DNA from: Halothermothrix sp.
GTDB lineage: Bacteria; Bacillota; Halanaerobiia; DY22613
NCBI GenBank assembly: GCA_016841825.1
Contig: JAENYK010000003.1
Coordinates: 346,206-410,205, forward strand
Reading direction: 5' to 3'
Length of the DNA: 64,000 bases
The notes beneath the pieces were generated by a model. It did not search any database. It was not told the origin of the DNA and saw only the letters and a program-made list of their open reading frames with translations. Below are positions 9,652-17,325 of this stretch, one piece after another. Made by a program: the position numbers and the translations under genes. Every line of letters starts with the position of its first letter. Position 1 is the first letter of the stretch.

Positions 9652-9784
9652 AATTATCTTATTCTCCTTAGAATTATTTATTCCTCTCTCCATAGTTTGA
9701 AGAGACAACTATTTTCCGACGATTAAGCCAGGTAAATAGAAATTGAGACCTTAGTTATAGTCCGAAATAACTAAAGACCTACAC

Positions 9785-9826
9785 AATAAAAACCGGAGTA
9801 CAGTTCCTGAGAAAACTATACTCCGG
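9785..9826 (-). terminator. Rho-independent terminator of the 9874-10959 gene
   Basis: A 13-bp stem (ccggagtacagtt against aactatactccgg, one G-T pair) is followed on the minus strand by TTTTTATT. It lies about 50 bp beyond the stop codon. Confidence 0.85.
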
Positions 9827-9873
9827 CCAATATAACTTTCATCTATTAAAGTTACTTCCACTATCAGTCAGAT

Positions 9874-10959
9874 CTATACTGTTAGATCAATTTGCTGGAT
9901 AGTTCCAACAGTATCATCATTATTAACATAGATTCCGGTTCTTTGAGCCATCCCCTGTAGATTGTTGTTACCATCTTTAAAATCAAACGGGGTATCCAAA
10001 TGCCCCAGATAAATTGCCCCAACTCCGGCTTCGCTAAGTGCGATTAATTTGTCATTACCAGAGTGGTCTTTACTCCAGACCCAGAGCTTATCAAAGATAG
10101 AATCCTGTTCATCAATCCATCCATTCTGATCTTCATCATATGCCGATAGTTCGTCAAAGCCATTCCCGGTTGTTGGGCCAAATAATTCGCTACCATTATT
10201 AATCTGTCCATCCTCATTCTTATCAAAGGCAAGAAAACCACTTCCCGGTTTGAGAAAAGATATTTGATCTTCATTCCCATCTGCGTCCAGATCAAACTTG
10301 AATTTCAGATCTGTCAAATCCGGAAGATTACCATTAAAGTTAATCACTAATGGATCTACTAACTTCGCATCCCCGGCCCGCAAACTAAAATCTGTTCGTG
10401 AGTAGAATTGCCGACTCATATTCATCTCAATCGAAAAATTAATCTTCTGCCCCTGATTACCCTGAATAACTCCTTCTGCTGTAAAAGTCATCTTCTCAGA
10501 TTCATACTGGGTTTCGTGATATTCATACTCCAACCCCCACCCTGCAGGCTCTACTGACTGCTGAGGTTGTCCAGCACTATACCCCAGATCAGTTGATTCG
10601 CGAGATGGTAAGGTCACATCTTCAGCAATATCTAACTTTACCTTCTTACCTGTTAACTGTGATAAAAACGCTTCCAGCAGCCAGATCAGTTCTTTATCTT
10701 CTTTTTTCAGTCCTTCTATGATCTCTTTCGCAGAAGCATTCTCCACAGGCTGTGTATTCTTTTCTGCTATAAGTCTTCTTGCATCTTCTGAAAGTTGAAG
10801 TGAGTCTCCAAAAACATTGGCCCGATTTGAACCCGCTCCCAGATTCTCAAAATCTGGACGTCGATCGCCGACCCAAAACCTCAAAGACTCTTCTCTTTTA
10901 TTACTGGTTATCTTACTGTGGGTTGCCTGCATTTTAATTCTACTACCTAGAATCTCCAT
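9874..10959 (-). CDS. Conserved protein with EF-hand/dockerin-like calcium loops, putative sigma-D regulon member
   Basis: A 361-residue protein without signal peptide or membrane segment. The C-terminal third carries a series of aspartate-rich calcium-loop-like motifs: 'DLDADGNEDQISF', 'DKNEDGQINNGSELFG', 'DEDQNGWIDEQDSIFDKLW' and 'DHSGNDKL'. The arrangement is typical of a widespread family of uncharacterised bacterial proteins that have an N-terminal region with low conservation. The middle part is beta-rich ('FSIEMNMSRQFYSRTDFSL'). A sequence close to the sigma-D/sigma-28 consensus lies 42-69 bp upstream, and a terminator follows, so it is a single-gene unit. The promoter links it to motility or chemotaxis regulation, by inference. 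Its function is not known to me. Confidence 0.75.
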   Translation of the reverse strand: MEILGSRIKMQATHSKITSNKREESLRFWVGDRRPDFENLGAGSNRANVFGDSLQLSEDARRLIAEKNTQPVENASAKEIIEGLKKEDKELIWLLEAFLSQLTGKKVKLDIAEDVTLPSRESTDLGYSAGQPQQSVEPAGWGLEYEYHETQYESEKMTFTAEGVIQGNQGQKINFSIEMNMSRQFYSRTDFSLRAGDAKLVDPLVINFNGNLPDLTDLKFKFDLDADGNEDQISFLKPGSGFLAFDKNEDGQINNGSELFGPTTGNGFDELSAYDEDQNGWIDEQDSIFDKLWVWSKDHSGNDKLIALSEAGVGAIYLGHLDTPFDFKDGNNNLQGMAQRTGIYVNNDDTVGTIQQIDLTV

Positions 10960-11001
10960 TTACTAACACCCCCAGACATTATAAAATTGCACTTATTATA
11001 T

Positions 11002-11028
11002 TTATCGGCAGTTCGTAGAATTTTGTTA
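11002..11028 (-). promoter_or_regulatory. Sigma-D (sigma-28)-like promoter
   Basis: On the minus strand the sequence reads TAAC, 15 nt, GCCGATAA. The Bacillus sigma-D consensus is TAAA-N15-GCCGATAA, so the -10 is perfect, the spacing exact and the -35 has three of four bases. It points at the calcium-loop protein gene starting at 10959. Confidence 0.6.
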
Positions 11029-11252
11029 AGACCTTTTGAGAAAAAATTACTGTAGATATTTAGTTCTTTTCTGGAGATGATAATCGTATATCCATTCAAT
11101 GAAAAGCCTGAAGTAGTAAAAATCTAAACTAATTCTTTCTACTTTCCAGGATATCACCTATACGCTGAAGTTGATTTGTAAAATTTAAAAGAGGAAACTT
11201 TTGATAAATGACGAACTATAAACACATGTAAACTAATAGCGAGGTGAACAAC

Positions 11253-11462
11253 ATGGCTAAACAATATCAATGTCCTAAGTGTGGGAATACTTCTTATGAA
11301 TCTGATAAGATTAGAGCAACCGGTGCAGGTCTTGCCAAAATGTTTGATGTTCAAAACAAAAGATTTATTGCTATCACCTGTACTAACTGCCGCTACACAG
11401 AGTTATATAAAGAAGGCGATAGCAGCACTTTAAGCAATATTTTCGACTTCTTAACTGACTAA
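11253..11462 (+). CDS. Small zinc-ribbon protein (YpzJ/COG3478-like)
   Basis: A 69-residue protein with two CxxC pairs, CPKC near the N-terminus and CTNC near residue 46, spaced as in a zinc ribbon. It resembles the small Firmicute family predicted to bind nucleic acid through a zinc ribbon. The ATG at 11253 follows GAGGTG by 6 nt; a GTG at 11244 lies inside that site and is rejected. It is one of few plus-strand genes here, monocistronic, with its own terminator 14 bp downstream. Molecular role is unknown. Confidence 0.8.
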   Translation: MAKQYQCPKCGNTSYESDKIRATGAGLAKMFDVQNKRFIAITCTNCRYTELYKEGDSSTLSNIFDFLTD

Positions 11463-11475
11463 TCGAACCCACTAT

Positions 11476-11516
11476 AGAGCTACCTTAAAATATTTTTAGG
11501 TAGCTCTTGTTTTTGT
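11476..11516 (+). terminator. Rho-independent terminator of the zinc-ribbon gene
   Basis: A perfect 10-bp stem (agagctacct with aggtagctct) separated by an AT-rich loop is followed by TGTTTTTG on the plus strand. Confidence 0.88.
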
Positions 11517-11554
11517 TGAAGTGTTATACCTTAACGTATAAGGAGACAGATGTA

Positions 11555-11590
11555 AAAGGGGTCACCTAATTTTTTGGTGAACCCCTCTTT
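11555..11590. terminator. Hairpin, possibly bidirectional terminator
   Basis: AAAGGGGTCACC pairs with GGTGAACCCCTCTTT with one bulged base around an ATTTTTT loop. T runs of 3-4 flank both sides. It lies between the convergent zinc-ribbon and valS genes and overlaps the end of an orphan 37-codon frame. Confidence 0.5.
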
Positions 11591-11702
11591 AAATCACTCT
11601 CACAGTTGTTATCTCTCCATTTTCAACATACCTAATCTCCAATATACTCACTCCTCTATTGTTCCCTTTGTCTAGAACCCTCCAACTACTGCCTTGTGGA
11701 CG
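11589..11702 (-). other. Orphan 37-codon open frame, possible relic of a gene's C-terminus
   Basis: On the minus strand a frame without start ends in ...VSILEIRYVENGEITTVRVI and then TAA. The composition is protein-like and it has the look of the tail of a larger gene, but no upstream coding sequence remains because a stop (TGA) interrupts it just before 11702. It could be the relic of a deleted gene or mobile element, or chance. I cannot name the family. Confidence 0.25.
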
Positions 11703-11719
11703 TCAATAATTGGAGGGTT
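11676..11719. terminator. Hairpin downstream of valS
   Basis: A 10-bp stem (aaccctccaa with ttggagggtt) encloses 24 nt. A short T run follows on the plus strand only (TTTTATTAATTT), so for valS it is more likely a 3' end-protecting hairpin or weak terminator. Confidence 0.45.
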
Positions 11720-11738
11720 TTATTAATTTATCAAATTA

Positions 11739-14396
11739 TTATCCTTTCAACTCAGCCAACAGATCTTCTAAGGCTTTCAGTTGAGTGTGATATTTTTCAA
11801 CTTTCTCCTTTTCTGCATTAACCAGATGTTCCGGTGCCTTATTCACAAACCCGGGATTATTTAATTTATTGTTCGCCCGCTCAATCTCACCCTGTGTCTT
11901 CTCTATCTCCTTCTCCAGACGCTCAATCTCTTTTTCCAGATCAATCATTCCGGCCAGAGGCAGGATAATCTCCACACCATTTACCACAGCAGCTGAAGAT
12001 TTGGCAGGTTTCTCTGCCAATTGTGCTACAATCTGAGCATCTTCAAGACGGGCCAGATCCTGAATAAAGGCAACACCTTTCTTCACAATAGCCAGGCGAC
12101 TCTCTTCCAACGGATGAAGTATTGCCTTAATTCGTTTTCCAGGATTAACTTTCATCTCATTACGAATGTTGCGGATAGTCCTGATCACATCAATTAGTAC
12201 AGTCATCTCTTCTTCAATCTCATCGCTGAGTTCTGCTGTACAAACTTCTGGCCACCTGGTTACCATAATACTATCTCCCTCATGGGGCAGAGCTTGCCAG
12301 ATCTCTTCAGTGATAAAAGGCATGAATGGATGGAGCAGACGTAAAGTTTTCTCCAGGACAGTTGTAACCACATACAGAACTGTCCGTTTAGCCTGTGGAT
12401 CTTCATCCTGATACAATCTGGGTTTGATCAACTCAATATACCAATCGCAAAACTCACTCCAGATATAATCATAAAGTGCCGCACCAGCTTCTCCAAAGAG
12501 ATACTTCTCTAAATTCTGATTAACATTATCTATAGTCCGATTCAAGCGGCTAATAATCCACTTATCTACCAACTCCAATTTCAGGTCTTCTTCTCTCAAA
12601 TCACCAAAATCCTCATCACCCAGATTCATCAACACAAATCGGGAAGCATTCCAGATCTTGTTGGAGAAGTTACGACTGGCTTCAACCTTCTCCTGACGCC
12701 AGCGCATATCATTCCCGGGAGCATTACCAGTAATCAGAGTAAAACGCAGTGTATCTGCACCAAATTGATCAATTACCTCCAGCGGGTCAACACCATTCCC
12801 CAGTGATTTACTCATCTTCCGACCTTCAGCATCCCGCACCAGACCATGAATAAAGACAGTGTGGAATGGAGTCTGATCCATCTGCGAAATACCTGAAAAG
12901 ATCATCCGCGCAACCCAGAAAAAGATAATATCTCTCCCGGTTACCAATACATCTGTTGGATAGAAATAAGCCAGATCATCAGTGTCATTAGGCCAGCCTA
13001 AAGTGGAGAAAGGCCACAATGCAGAGCTAAACCAGGTATCCAGTACATCTTCATCCTGCTGCAAATTAGTCGAGCCACATTTATTACATTCAGTTGGTTC
13101 TTCTTTACTAACAATTACCTCTCCACAATTCTGACAATACCAGACAGGAATCCGATGACCCCACCAGAGTTGACGAGAGATACACCAATCCCGAATATTT
13201 TCCATCCAATTTAGATAGGTTTTAGTAAACCGCTCGGGAACAAATTGGGTTTTACCGTCTAATACTGCCTGAATCGCGGGTTCAGCCAGTGGCTGCATCT
13301 TGACAAACCATTGTTTAGAGATCAAAGGTTCCACAACAGTGCCACATCGATAACAATGACCAACAGAATGGGTATGATCTTCTACCTTTACGAGATAATC
13401 CAGAGCCTGAAGTTCTTTGACCAACTCTTGACGACATTCATAGCGATCCATACCATAGAATTTCTCTGCATTTTCTGTCATTGTTGCATCATCATCAATA
13501 ACTTTAATTCTGGGCAAGTTGTGTCTGACTCCTATCTCAAAATCATTGGGGTCATGGGCTGGAGTAACTTTCACGCATCCAGTACCAAATTCTTTATCAA
13601 CATGCTCGTCGGCAACAACCGGAATCTCTCTATTCATGATAGGTAAGATCAAAGTCTTACCAATAAGATGTTGATATCGTTCATCATCAGGATGGACAGC
13701 TACTCCGGTGTCCCCTAACATAGTCTCAGGTCGAGTGGTGGCAACGACCACAAATTCATCACTATCTTTAACAGGATACCGAATATGCCAGAAATTACCT
13801 CCTTTTTCTTCATGCTCTACCTCAACATCAGATAAAGTTGTCATACATTCTGGACACCAGTTAACAATATAATCACCCTGATAAATTAGACCTTGATCAT
13901 ATAAACGGACAAATACTTCACGAACCGCTTCATTACAACCTTCATCCATAGTGAACCTTTCCCGACTCCAATCACATGATGAACCCAGTTTTTTTAACTG
14001 ATTAGTTATCCGCCCACCATATTCCTTCTTCCACTCCCAGGCTCGTTTTAAAAACTCTTCCCGACCCAACTCGTCCTTGATAATTCCTTCACTCTCTTTC
14101 ACATGCTCTACAACCTTGACTTCTGTAGCAATACTGGCATGGTCTGTACCCGGCAGCCAGAGTGCACTATAACCCTGCATTCGCCGCCATCTAATCAAAA
14201 TATCCTGTAAAGTATTATCCAGAGCATGACCCATATGTAACTGACCAGTAATGTTGGGTGGCGGCATCATGATTGTATATGGTTTTCGACTCTGATCTAC
14301 TTCTGCTTTAAATAAACCTTTGTCTATCCAATATTGATACCATTTTTCCTCAGCCTGAGCTGGATCATAAGTTTTGCTTAATTCCTTTACCATCAT
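11739..14396 (-). CDS. valS: Valyl-tRNA synthetase
   Basis: An 885-residue class I aminoacyl-tRNA synthetase that charges tRNA-Val. The HIGH-type motif is in [14 protein letters not shown] near the N-terminus and the KMSKS motif is in [11 protein letters not shown]. The editing (CP1) domain includes '[17 protein letters not shown]', and the C-terminus is the expected coiled coil ([19 protein letters not shown] region). Length is normal. The frame opens TTG-ATG-ATG; the ATG at 14396 follows AGGAGG closely and is used here, though the next ATG at 14393 is as good. It follows the GNAT gene by 37 bp and both lie behind a T-box leader, so expression should rise when uncharged tRNA-Val accumulates. 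Confidence 0.97.
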   Translation of the reverse strand: MMVKELSKTYDPAQAEEKWYQYWIDKGLFKAEVDQSRKPYTIMMPPPNITGQLHMGHALDNTLQDILIRWRRMQGYSALWLPGTDHASIATEVKVVEHVKESEGIIKDELGREEFLKRAWEWKKEYGGRITNQLKKLGSSCDWSRERFTMDEGCNEAVREVFVRLYDQGLIYQGDYIVNWCPECMTTLSDVEVEHEEKGGNFWHIRYPVKDSDEFVVVATTRPETMLGDTGVAVHPDDERYQHLIGKTLILPIMNREIPVVADEHVDKEFGTGCVKVTPAHDPNDFEIGVRHNLPRIKVIDDDATMTENAEKFYGMDRYECRQELVKELQALDYLVKVEDHTHSVGHCYRCGTVVEPLISKQWFVKMQPLAEPAIQAVLDGKTQFVPERFTKTYLNWMENIRDWCISRQLWWGHRIPVWYCQNCGEVIVSKEEPTECNKCGSTNLQQDEDVLDTWFSSALWPFSTLGWPNDTDDLAYFYPTDVLVTGRDIIFFWVARMIFSGISQMDQTPFHTVFIHGLVRDAEGRKMSKSLGNGVDPLEVIDQFGADTLRFTLITGNAPGNDMRWRQEKVEASRNFSNKIWNASRFVLMNLGDEDFGDLREEDLKLELVDKWIISRLNRTIDNVNQNLEKYLFGEAGAALYDYIWSEFCDWYIELIKPRLYQDEDPQAKRTVLYVVTTVLEKTLRLLHPFMPFITEEIWQALPHEGDSIMVTRWPEVCTAELSDEIEEEMTVLIDVIRTIRNIRNEMKVNPGKRIKAILHPLEESRLAIVKKGVAFIQDLARLEDAQIVAQLAEKPAKSSAAVVNGVEIILPLAGMIDLEKEIERLEKEIEKTQGEIERANNKLNNPGFVNKAPEHLVNAEKEKVEKYHTQLKALEDLLAELKG

Positions 14397-14433
14397 CAAA
14401 ACCTCCTAATTTTATACTTATCACAGTTCAACC

Positions 14434-14982
14434 CTAATCCACAATTAACCCCATTAGATAAAAATCATAGTATACACCATCTATTTTGATTCCCCAACGT
14501 TCCCTTCCCTCGATCTGGAAGCCCATCTTTTCATAAAGCGCAATAGCCTGGATATTATCAGTCCTGACTTTCAAATTAATCTTGGTAACTCCGGTATCCT
14601 CAGCAAAAGAGATCAAAGATTCCAATAATAGTTTCCCAATACCTATTCCCCAATACTCCTTCATTACCGAAATTCCAAAAATTCCGGTATGTTCTGTCCT
14701 CTTGCGATTACTACCCTGAAACCCCAGACAACCAACAATCTTACCTTCTACCCTGGCAGCTATCATCACACTATGCTTACTCTGGACCTGACTCTCCAGA
14801 AATTCAGTTTCTTGCTCCACTGTCATCGTGAATTCTTCCGGACCATAAGCAAGCTTATCTGTCTCCCCAGTGACCTGTTTCATATATTCTACCATCTCTG
14901 CAGCATCCTCAGCTGTCAACTCTGCAATGTTACACCTGAGACCATCTTTCAAAGTATAATCTTTAGTTTTAATTTTACCCAT
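14434..14982 (-). CDS. GNAT-family N-acetyltransferase
   Basis: A 182-residue acetyl-CoA-dependent acetyltransferase. Motif A, the acetyl-CoA pyrophosphate loop, is visible as GISVMKEYWGIGIGKLLLE near residue 104-122, followed by 'INLKVRTDNIQAIALYEKMGF', the classic C-terminal GNAT segment. The ATG at 14982 has GGAGGAGGTG upstream. It is the first gene after the T-box and precedes valS by 37 bp, so it is co-induced with valyl-tRNA synthetase. Its substrate is unknown; context could suggest an amino acid, a peptide or ribosomal protein, but that is speculation. Confidence 0.88.
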   Translation of the reverse strand: MGKIKTKDYTLKDGLRCNIAELTAEDAAEMVEYMKQVTGETDKLAYGPEEFTMTVEQETEFLESQVQSKHSVMIAARVEGKIVGCLGFQGSNRKRTEHTGIFGISVMKEYWGIGIGKLLLESLISFAEDTGVTKINLKVRTDNIQAIALYEKMGFQIEGRERWGIKIDGVYYDFYLMGLIVD

Positions 14983-15017
14983 CCTAATACACCTCCTCCA
15001 GTGTTTGATGTCAATTT

Positions 15018-15310
15018 AAAAAATAAAAAATTCCCCTTCATCCTCAATAATCAGGACGAAAGAGAATTTATCTTCCGCGGTACCACCTTAATTCTGCTTC
15101 AAAATCAGTCATTACCAATCTTGACTCAGCCCTCATAGATATGTAACGGCTATCCGACCGATGAGATCTACTATCTTCAATCTCACAGCTCCCGAACGAC
15201 CTTCAATCACTTCCCACTAGAGACCTCCCAGCCTATGAGCCTCCTCTCTGAAGTGTTCCCTGATCTACTCCTCTCGATCATCACTTTTGTTAAAAGAAAA
15301 TATCCAATTT
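15018..15310 (-). promoter_or_regulatory. T-box leader of the GNAT-valS operon
   Basis: The minus strand carries TAAGGTGGTACCGCGG at 15090-15075, the diagnostic T-box sequence that pairs with the tRNA acceptor end. It is preceded by a long structured stem I region and followed by a terminator at 15066-15018: a 14-bp stem (ttcyctttcgtcct-type against aggatgaaggggaa) with TTTTTTATTTTTT. A GTC at 15200-15198, within GAAGGTCGTTCGGG, is a plausible valine specifier codon, but I have not folded stem I. Uncharged tRNA-Val should stabilise the antiterminator. Confidence 0.92.
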
Positions 15311-15317
15311 ACTTTTT

Positions 15318-15346
15318 ATAATACTATCTGATACAATTTTTGTCAA
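15318..15346 (-). promoter_or_regulatory. Vegetative promoter of the T-box operon
   Basis: TTGACA at 15346-15341, a 17-nt spacer and TATTAT at 15323-15318 on the minus strand, just upstream of the T-box leader. Confidence 0.8.
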
Positions 15347-15410
15347 GAGGATAAGATTATTAGGATTTAGAAAAAGTAGGTTTTTGAAACCCGCCCCTTG
15401 CACTTTTTTA

Positions 15411-15447
15411 CCAAAATTGGGGCTGTTTTTTGAGACAGCCCCAATTT
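15411..15447 (-). terminator. Terminator of the NSS transporter operon
   Basis: A perfect 13-bp stem (aaattggggctgt with acagccccaattt) immediately follows the small-subunit gene; TTTTGG and then an A run follow on the minus strand. Its position and stem strength support termination although the U tract is short. Confidence 0.75.
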
Positions 15448-15450
15448 CAT

Positions 15451-15552
15451 TTATTCTTTACCCTTCTTCAGCGCGATACTCAGACAAACTCCTATTCCAC
15501 CATACAGAACAGTTGCTCCAAAGACCAGCATCACAATTGCACCTGGATTCAT
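15451..15552 (-). CDS. metS: NSS transporter small subunit (MetS-like), 33 residues
   Basis: A 33-residue single-span membrane peptide reading MNPGAIVMLVFGATVLYGGI then GVCLSIALKKGKE: one hydrophobic helix with a basic cytoplasmic tail. This matches the small partner subunits of MetP-type neurotransmitter:sodium symporters, known from the Corynebacterium MetP/MetS methionine and alanine importer. Its ATG directly abuts the TAG of the transporter gene, and GGAGGTGG just upstream lies within the transporter's last codons, so the two are translationally coupled. The symbol follows the family name; substrate is not shown. Confidence 0.88.
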   Translation of the reverse strand: MNPGAIVMLVFGATVLYGGIGVCLSIALKKGKE

Positions 15553-17049
15553 CTATTCCACCTCCTGACAAAGTAACTGTTGGTCAGACCAGTTCATAGA
15601 TCCAATAGCTTTACCGATCAGAATCAACATTACCGCTATCAACCAGCCCATAATCTGAGCAGATAATGGATAACCACCGTATGGCTCAGCTAACTCAGTT
15701 ATTGCAGAACTCAAAACAGAATAGCCTAACAGAAATGGTATCACATACCTAACAATACTATCCCACCATCTGCCAACACCAAAATCGGAGATGGGATTCA
15801 TCCATTGGCGTAATTTGCTTGCTTTGAAAACCCATGCAATGGCAGCACATTCGAGAATACCTACCAGAGCTGCACCGAACTGCATGTTAAAGTGATCGAT
15901 CAAATCCAGGAAGTATAAACCGGCACCTGTGGTGAAGATCAGACTACCCAGAAAACCGATTCCACAGACAACGAATACAGCCTTATTACGTTCCATGTTA
16001 AACTTGTCCATCATGTTTGATACTACAGCCTCCACCAGTGAGATACTGGAAGAAAGACCGGCAATCGCTAACGCGCCAAAAAAGATTAGACTAAACAGAG
16101 TATTAAATCCAGGCATCAGATTTATCGCCTGTGGGAAAGCCACAAAGGCTAAACCGATACTCTGGGTTACTACATTTTCGATCGGTAAACCAGTGGAATG
16201 AGCCATATAGCCCAGTACACCAAACACCCCTAAACCTACCATAAAACTAAATGCACTATTACCCAAACCAGTAATAAACGCATTATTTACAACATCGGAT
16301 TTTTTCGGTAGATAACTGGCATAAGTGATCATTACTCCAAAACCTAAACTCAAAGAGAAGAAAATCTGCCCAAAGGCAGCTAACCATACCCGGGCATCAG
16401 CCAATTTTGAGAAATCAGGTGTTAAGAATTTGTTTACACCAATCATTGCACCCGGCAAAGTAATACCTCGTAAAGTAACTAATGCCATTAATACAAATAA
16501 TAACGGCATAAAGATCTTACTTGCCTTCTCTACTCCACTCTGAACGCCTTTATAGATAATGATAAAATTAATCGCCCAGACCAGAAATACTGCAATTAAT
16601 ACACCCAATTGGATATTACCAATATCCCAAATTCCTGAAGTTAGTCCCAGATGTTTACCGTAAAAGAAGGCGTCTGGATCACTGCCCCAGCTTTGTCCAA
16701 AAGAATATACTACATAGTTAAGGGTCCAACCAATTATTACCGTATAATAGGTCATCAGAACGAATGAAACAATCGGAGCCCACCAACCAAGCCATTCCCA
16801 TTTTCTATTCAAACGTGCATAAGATAAAGCTGCAGATCCTCTCTGGCGTAAACCAAAACCAATCTCCAGGATCAACAAAGGAATCCCGATTACCAACAAT
16901 GCCACAAAATAAGGGATCAGAAATGCTCCCCCACCATTTTCATAAGCTACATAACTAAAACGCCAGATATTTCCCAAACCTACTGCCGAACCAATCGCTG
17001 CCATGATGAAACCAAATCGTGATCCAAACTCACCTTTATTCTTGCCCAT
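15553..17049 (-). CDS. Neurotransmitter:sodium symporter family (NSS/SNF) amino-acid transporter
   Basis: A 498-residue inner-membrane transporter with about 12 predicted helices that uses the sodium gradient to import amino acids. The N-terminus has 'FGSRFGFIMAAIGSAVGLGNIWRFSY', in which the unwound TM1 motif GSAVGLGNIWRF is the family signature for sodium and substrate binding. TM6-region 'FSLSLGFGVMITYASYL' also fits. The ATG at 17049 follows AAAGGAGG by 9 nt. The MetS-like small subunit follows without a gap, which suggests a methionine/alanine-type or related importer. A promoter at 17204-17175 precedes it. The large BTAD regulator lies next upstream on the same strand but is separated by a terminator. 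Confidence 0.93.
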   Translation of the reverse strand: MGKNKGEFGSRFGFIMAAIGSAVGLGNIWRFSYVAYENGGGAFLIPYFVALLVIGIPLLILEIGFGLRQRGSAALSYARLNRKWEWLGWWAPIVSFVLMTYYTVIIGWTLNYVVYSFGQSWGSDPDAFFYGKHLGLTSGIWDIGNIQLGVLIAVFLVWAINFIIIYKGVQSGVEKASKIFMPLLFVLMALVTLRGITLPGAMIGVNKFLTPDFSKLADARVWLAAFGQIFFSLSLGFGVMITYASYLPKKSDVVNNAFITGLGNSAFSFMVGLGVFGVLGYMAHSTGLPIENVVTQSIGLAFVAFPQAINLMPGFNTLFSLIFFGALAIAGLSSSISLVEAVVSNMMDKFNMERNKAVFVVCGIGFLGSLIFTTGAGLYFLDLIDHFNMQFGAALVGILECAAIAWVFKASKLRQWMNPISDFGVGRWWDSIVRYVIPFLLGYSVLSSAITELAEPYGGYPLSAQIMGWLIAVMLILIGKAIGSMNWSDQQLLCQEVE

Positions 17050-17174
17050 TTCATGTTTCCTCCTTTTCTGTGATCAGTTTACTCTCTTCTCTTTGCTTTT
17101 TGGTCACAGACCTACTCGACTGTTAGTGTTTCATAATTAGAACCACTTTTCCTATGAATACGCCGCTATAGTAT

Positions 17175-17204
17175 AATATAACTTAATTCCATATAAATTG
17201 TCAA
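17175..17204 (-). promoter_or_regulatory. Promoter of the NSS transporter operon
   Basis: TTGACA at 17204-17199, an 18-nt spacer and TATATT at 17180-17175 on the minus strand. The leader to the start codon is about 120 nt with no recognised riboswitch. Confidence 0.65.
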
Positions 17205-17242
17205 CAAATTGTCCCTAGGTATTATCTCCTAATTTATATAAC

Positions 17243-17286
17243 AAAATAAGTCAGACATCTCATAAACGGATATCTGACTTATTTTT
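17243..17286 (-). terminator. Terminator of the BTAD regulator gene
   Basis: AAATAAGTCAGA pairs with TCTGACTTATTT around a 17-nt loop; the arms include the U-rich tail on the minus strand. It lies 40 bp past the stop. Confidence 0.75.
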
Positions 17287-17325
17287 CATCCAATATCTAT
17301 AAAATTTTTACTTTTCAGGGCTCCC

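Noticed and set aside
11670..11702. A DVHKAVVGGF reading that recalls the N-terminus of IS110-type transposases
   Set aside because: Only ten codons, followed by a stop and part of a hairpin; too short to support an insertion sequence.
14689..15138. A 149-codon plus-strand open frame
   Set aside because: It runs antisense through the GNAT gene and the T-box leader, both strongly supported on the minus strand.
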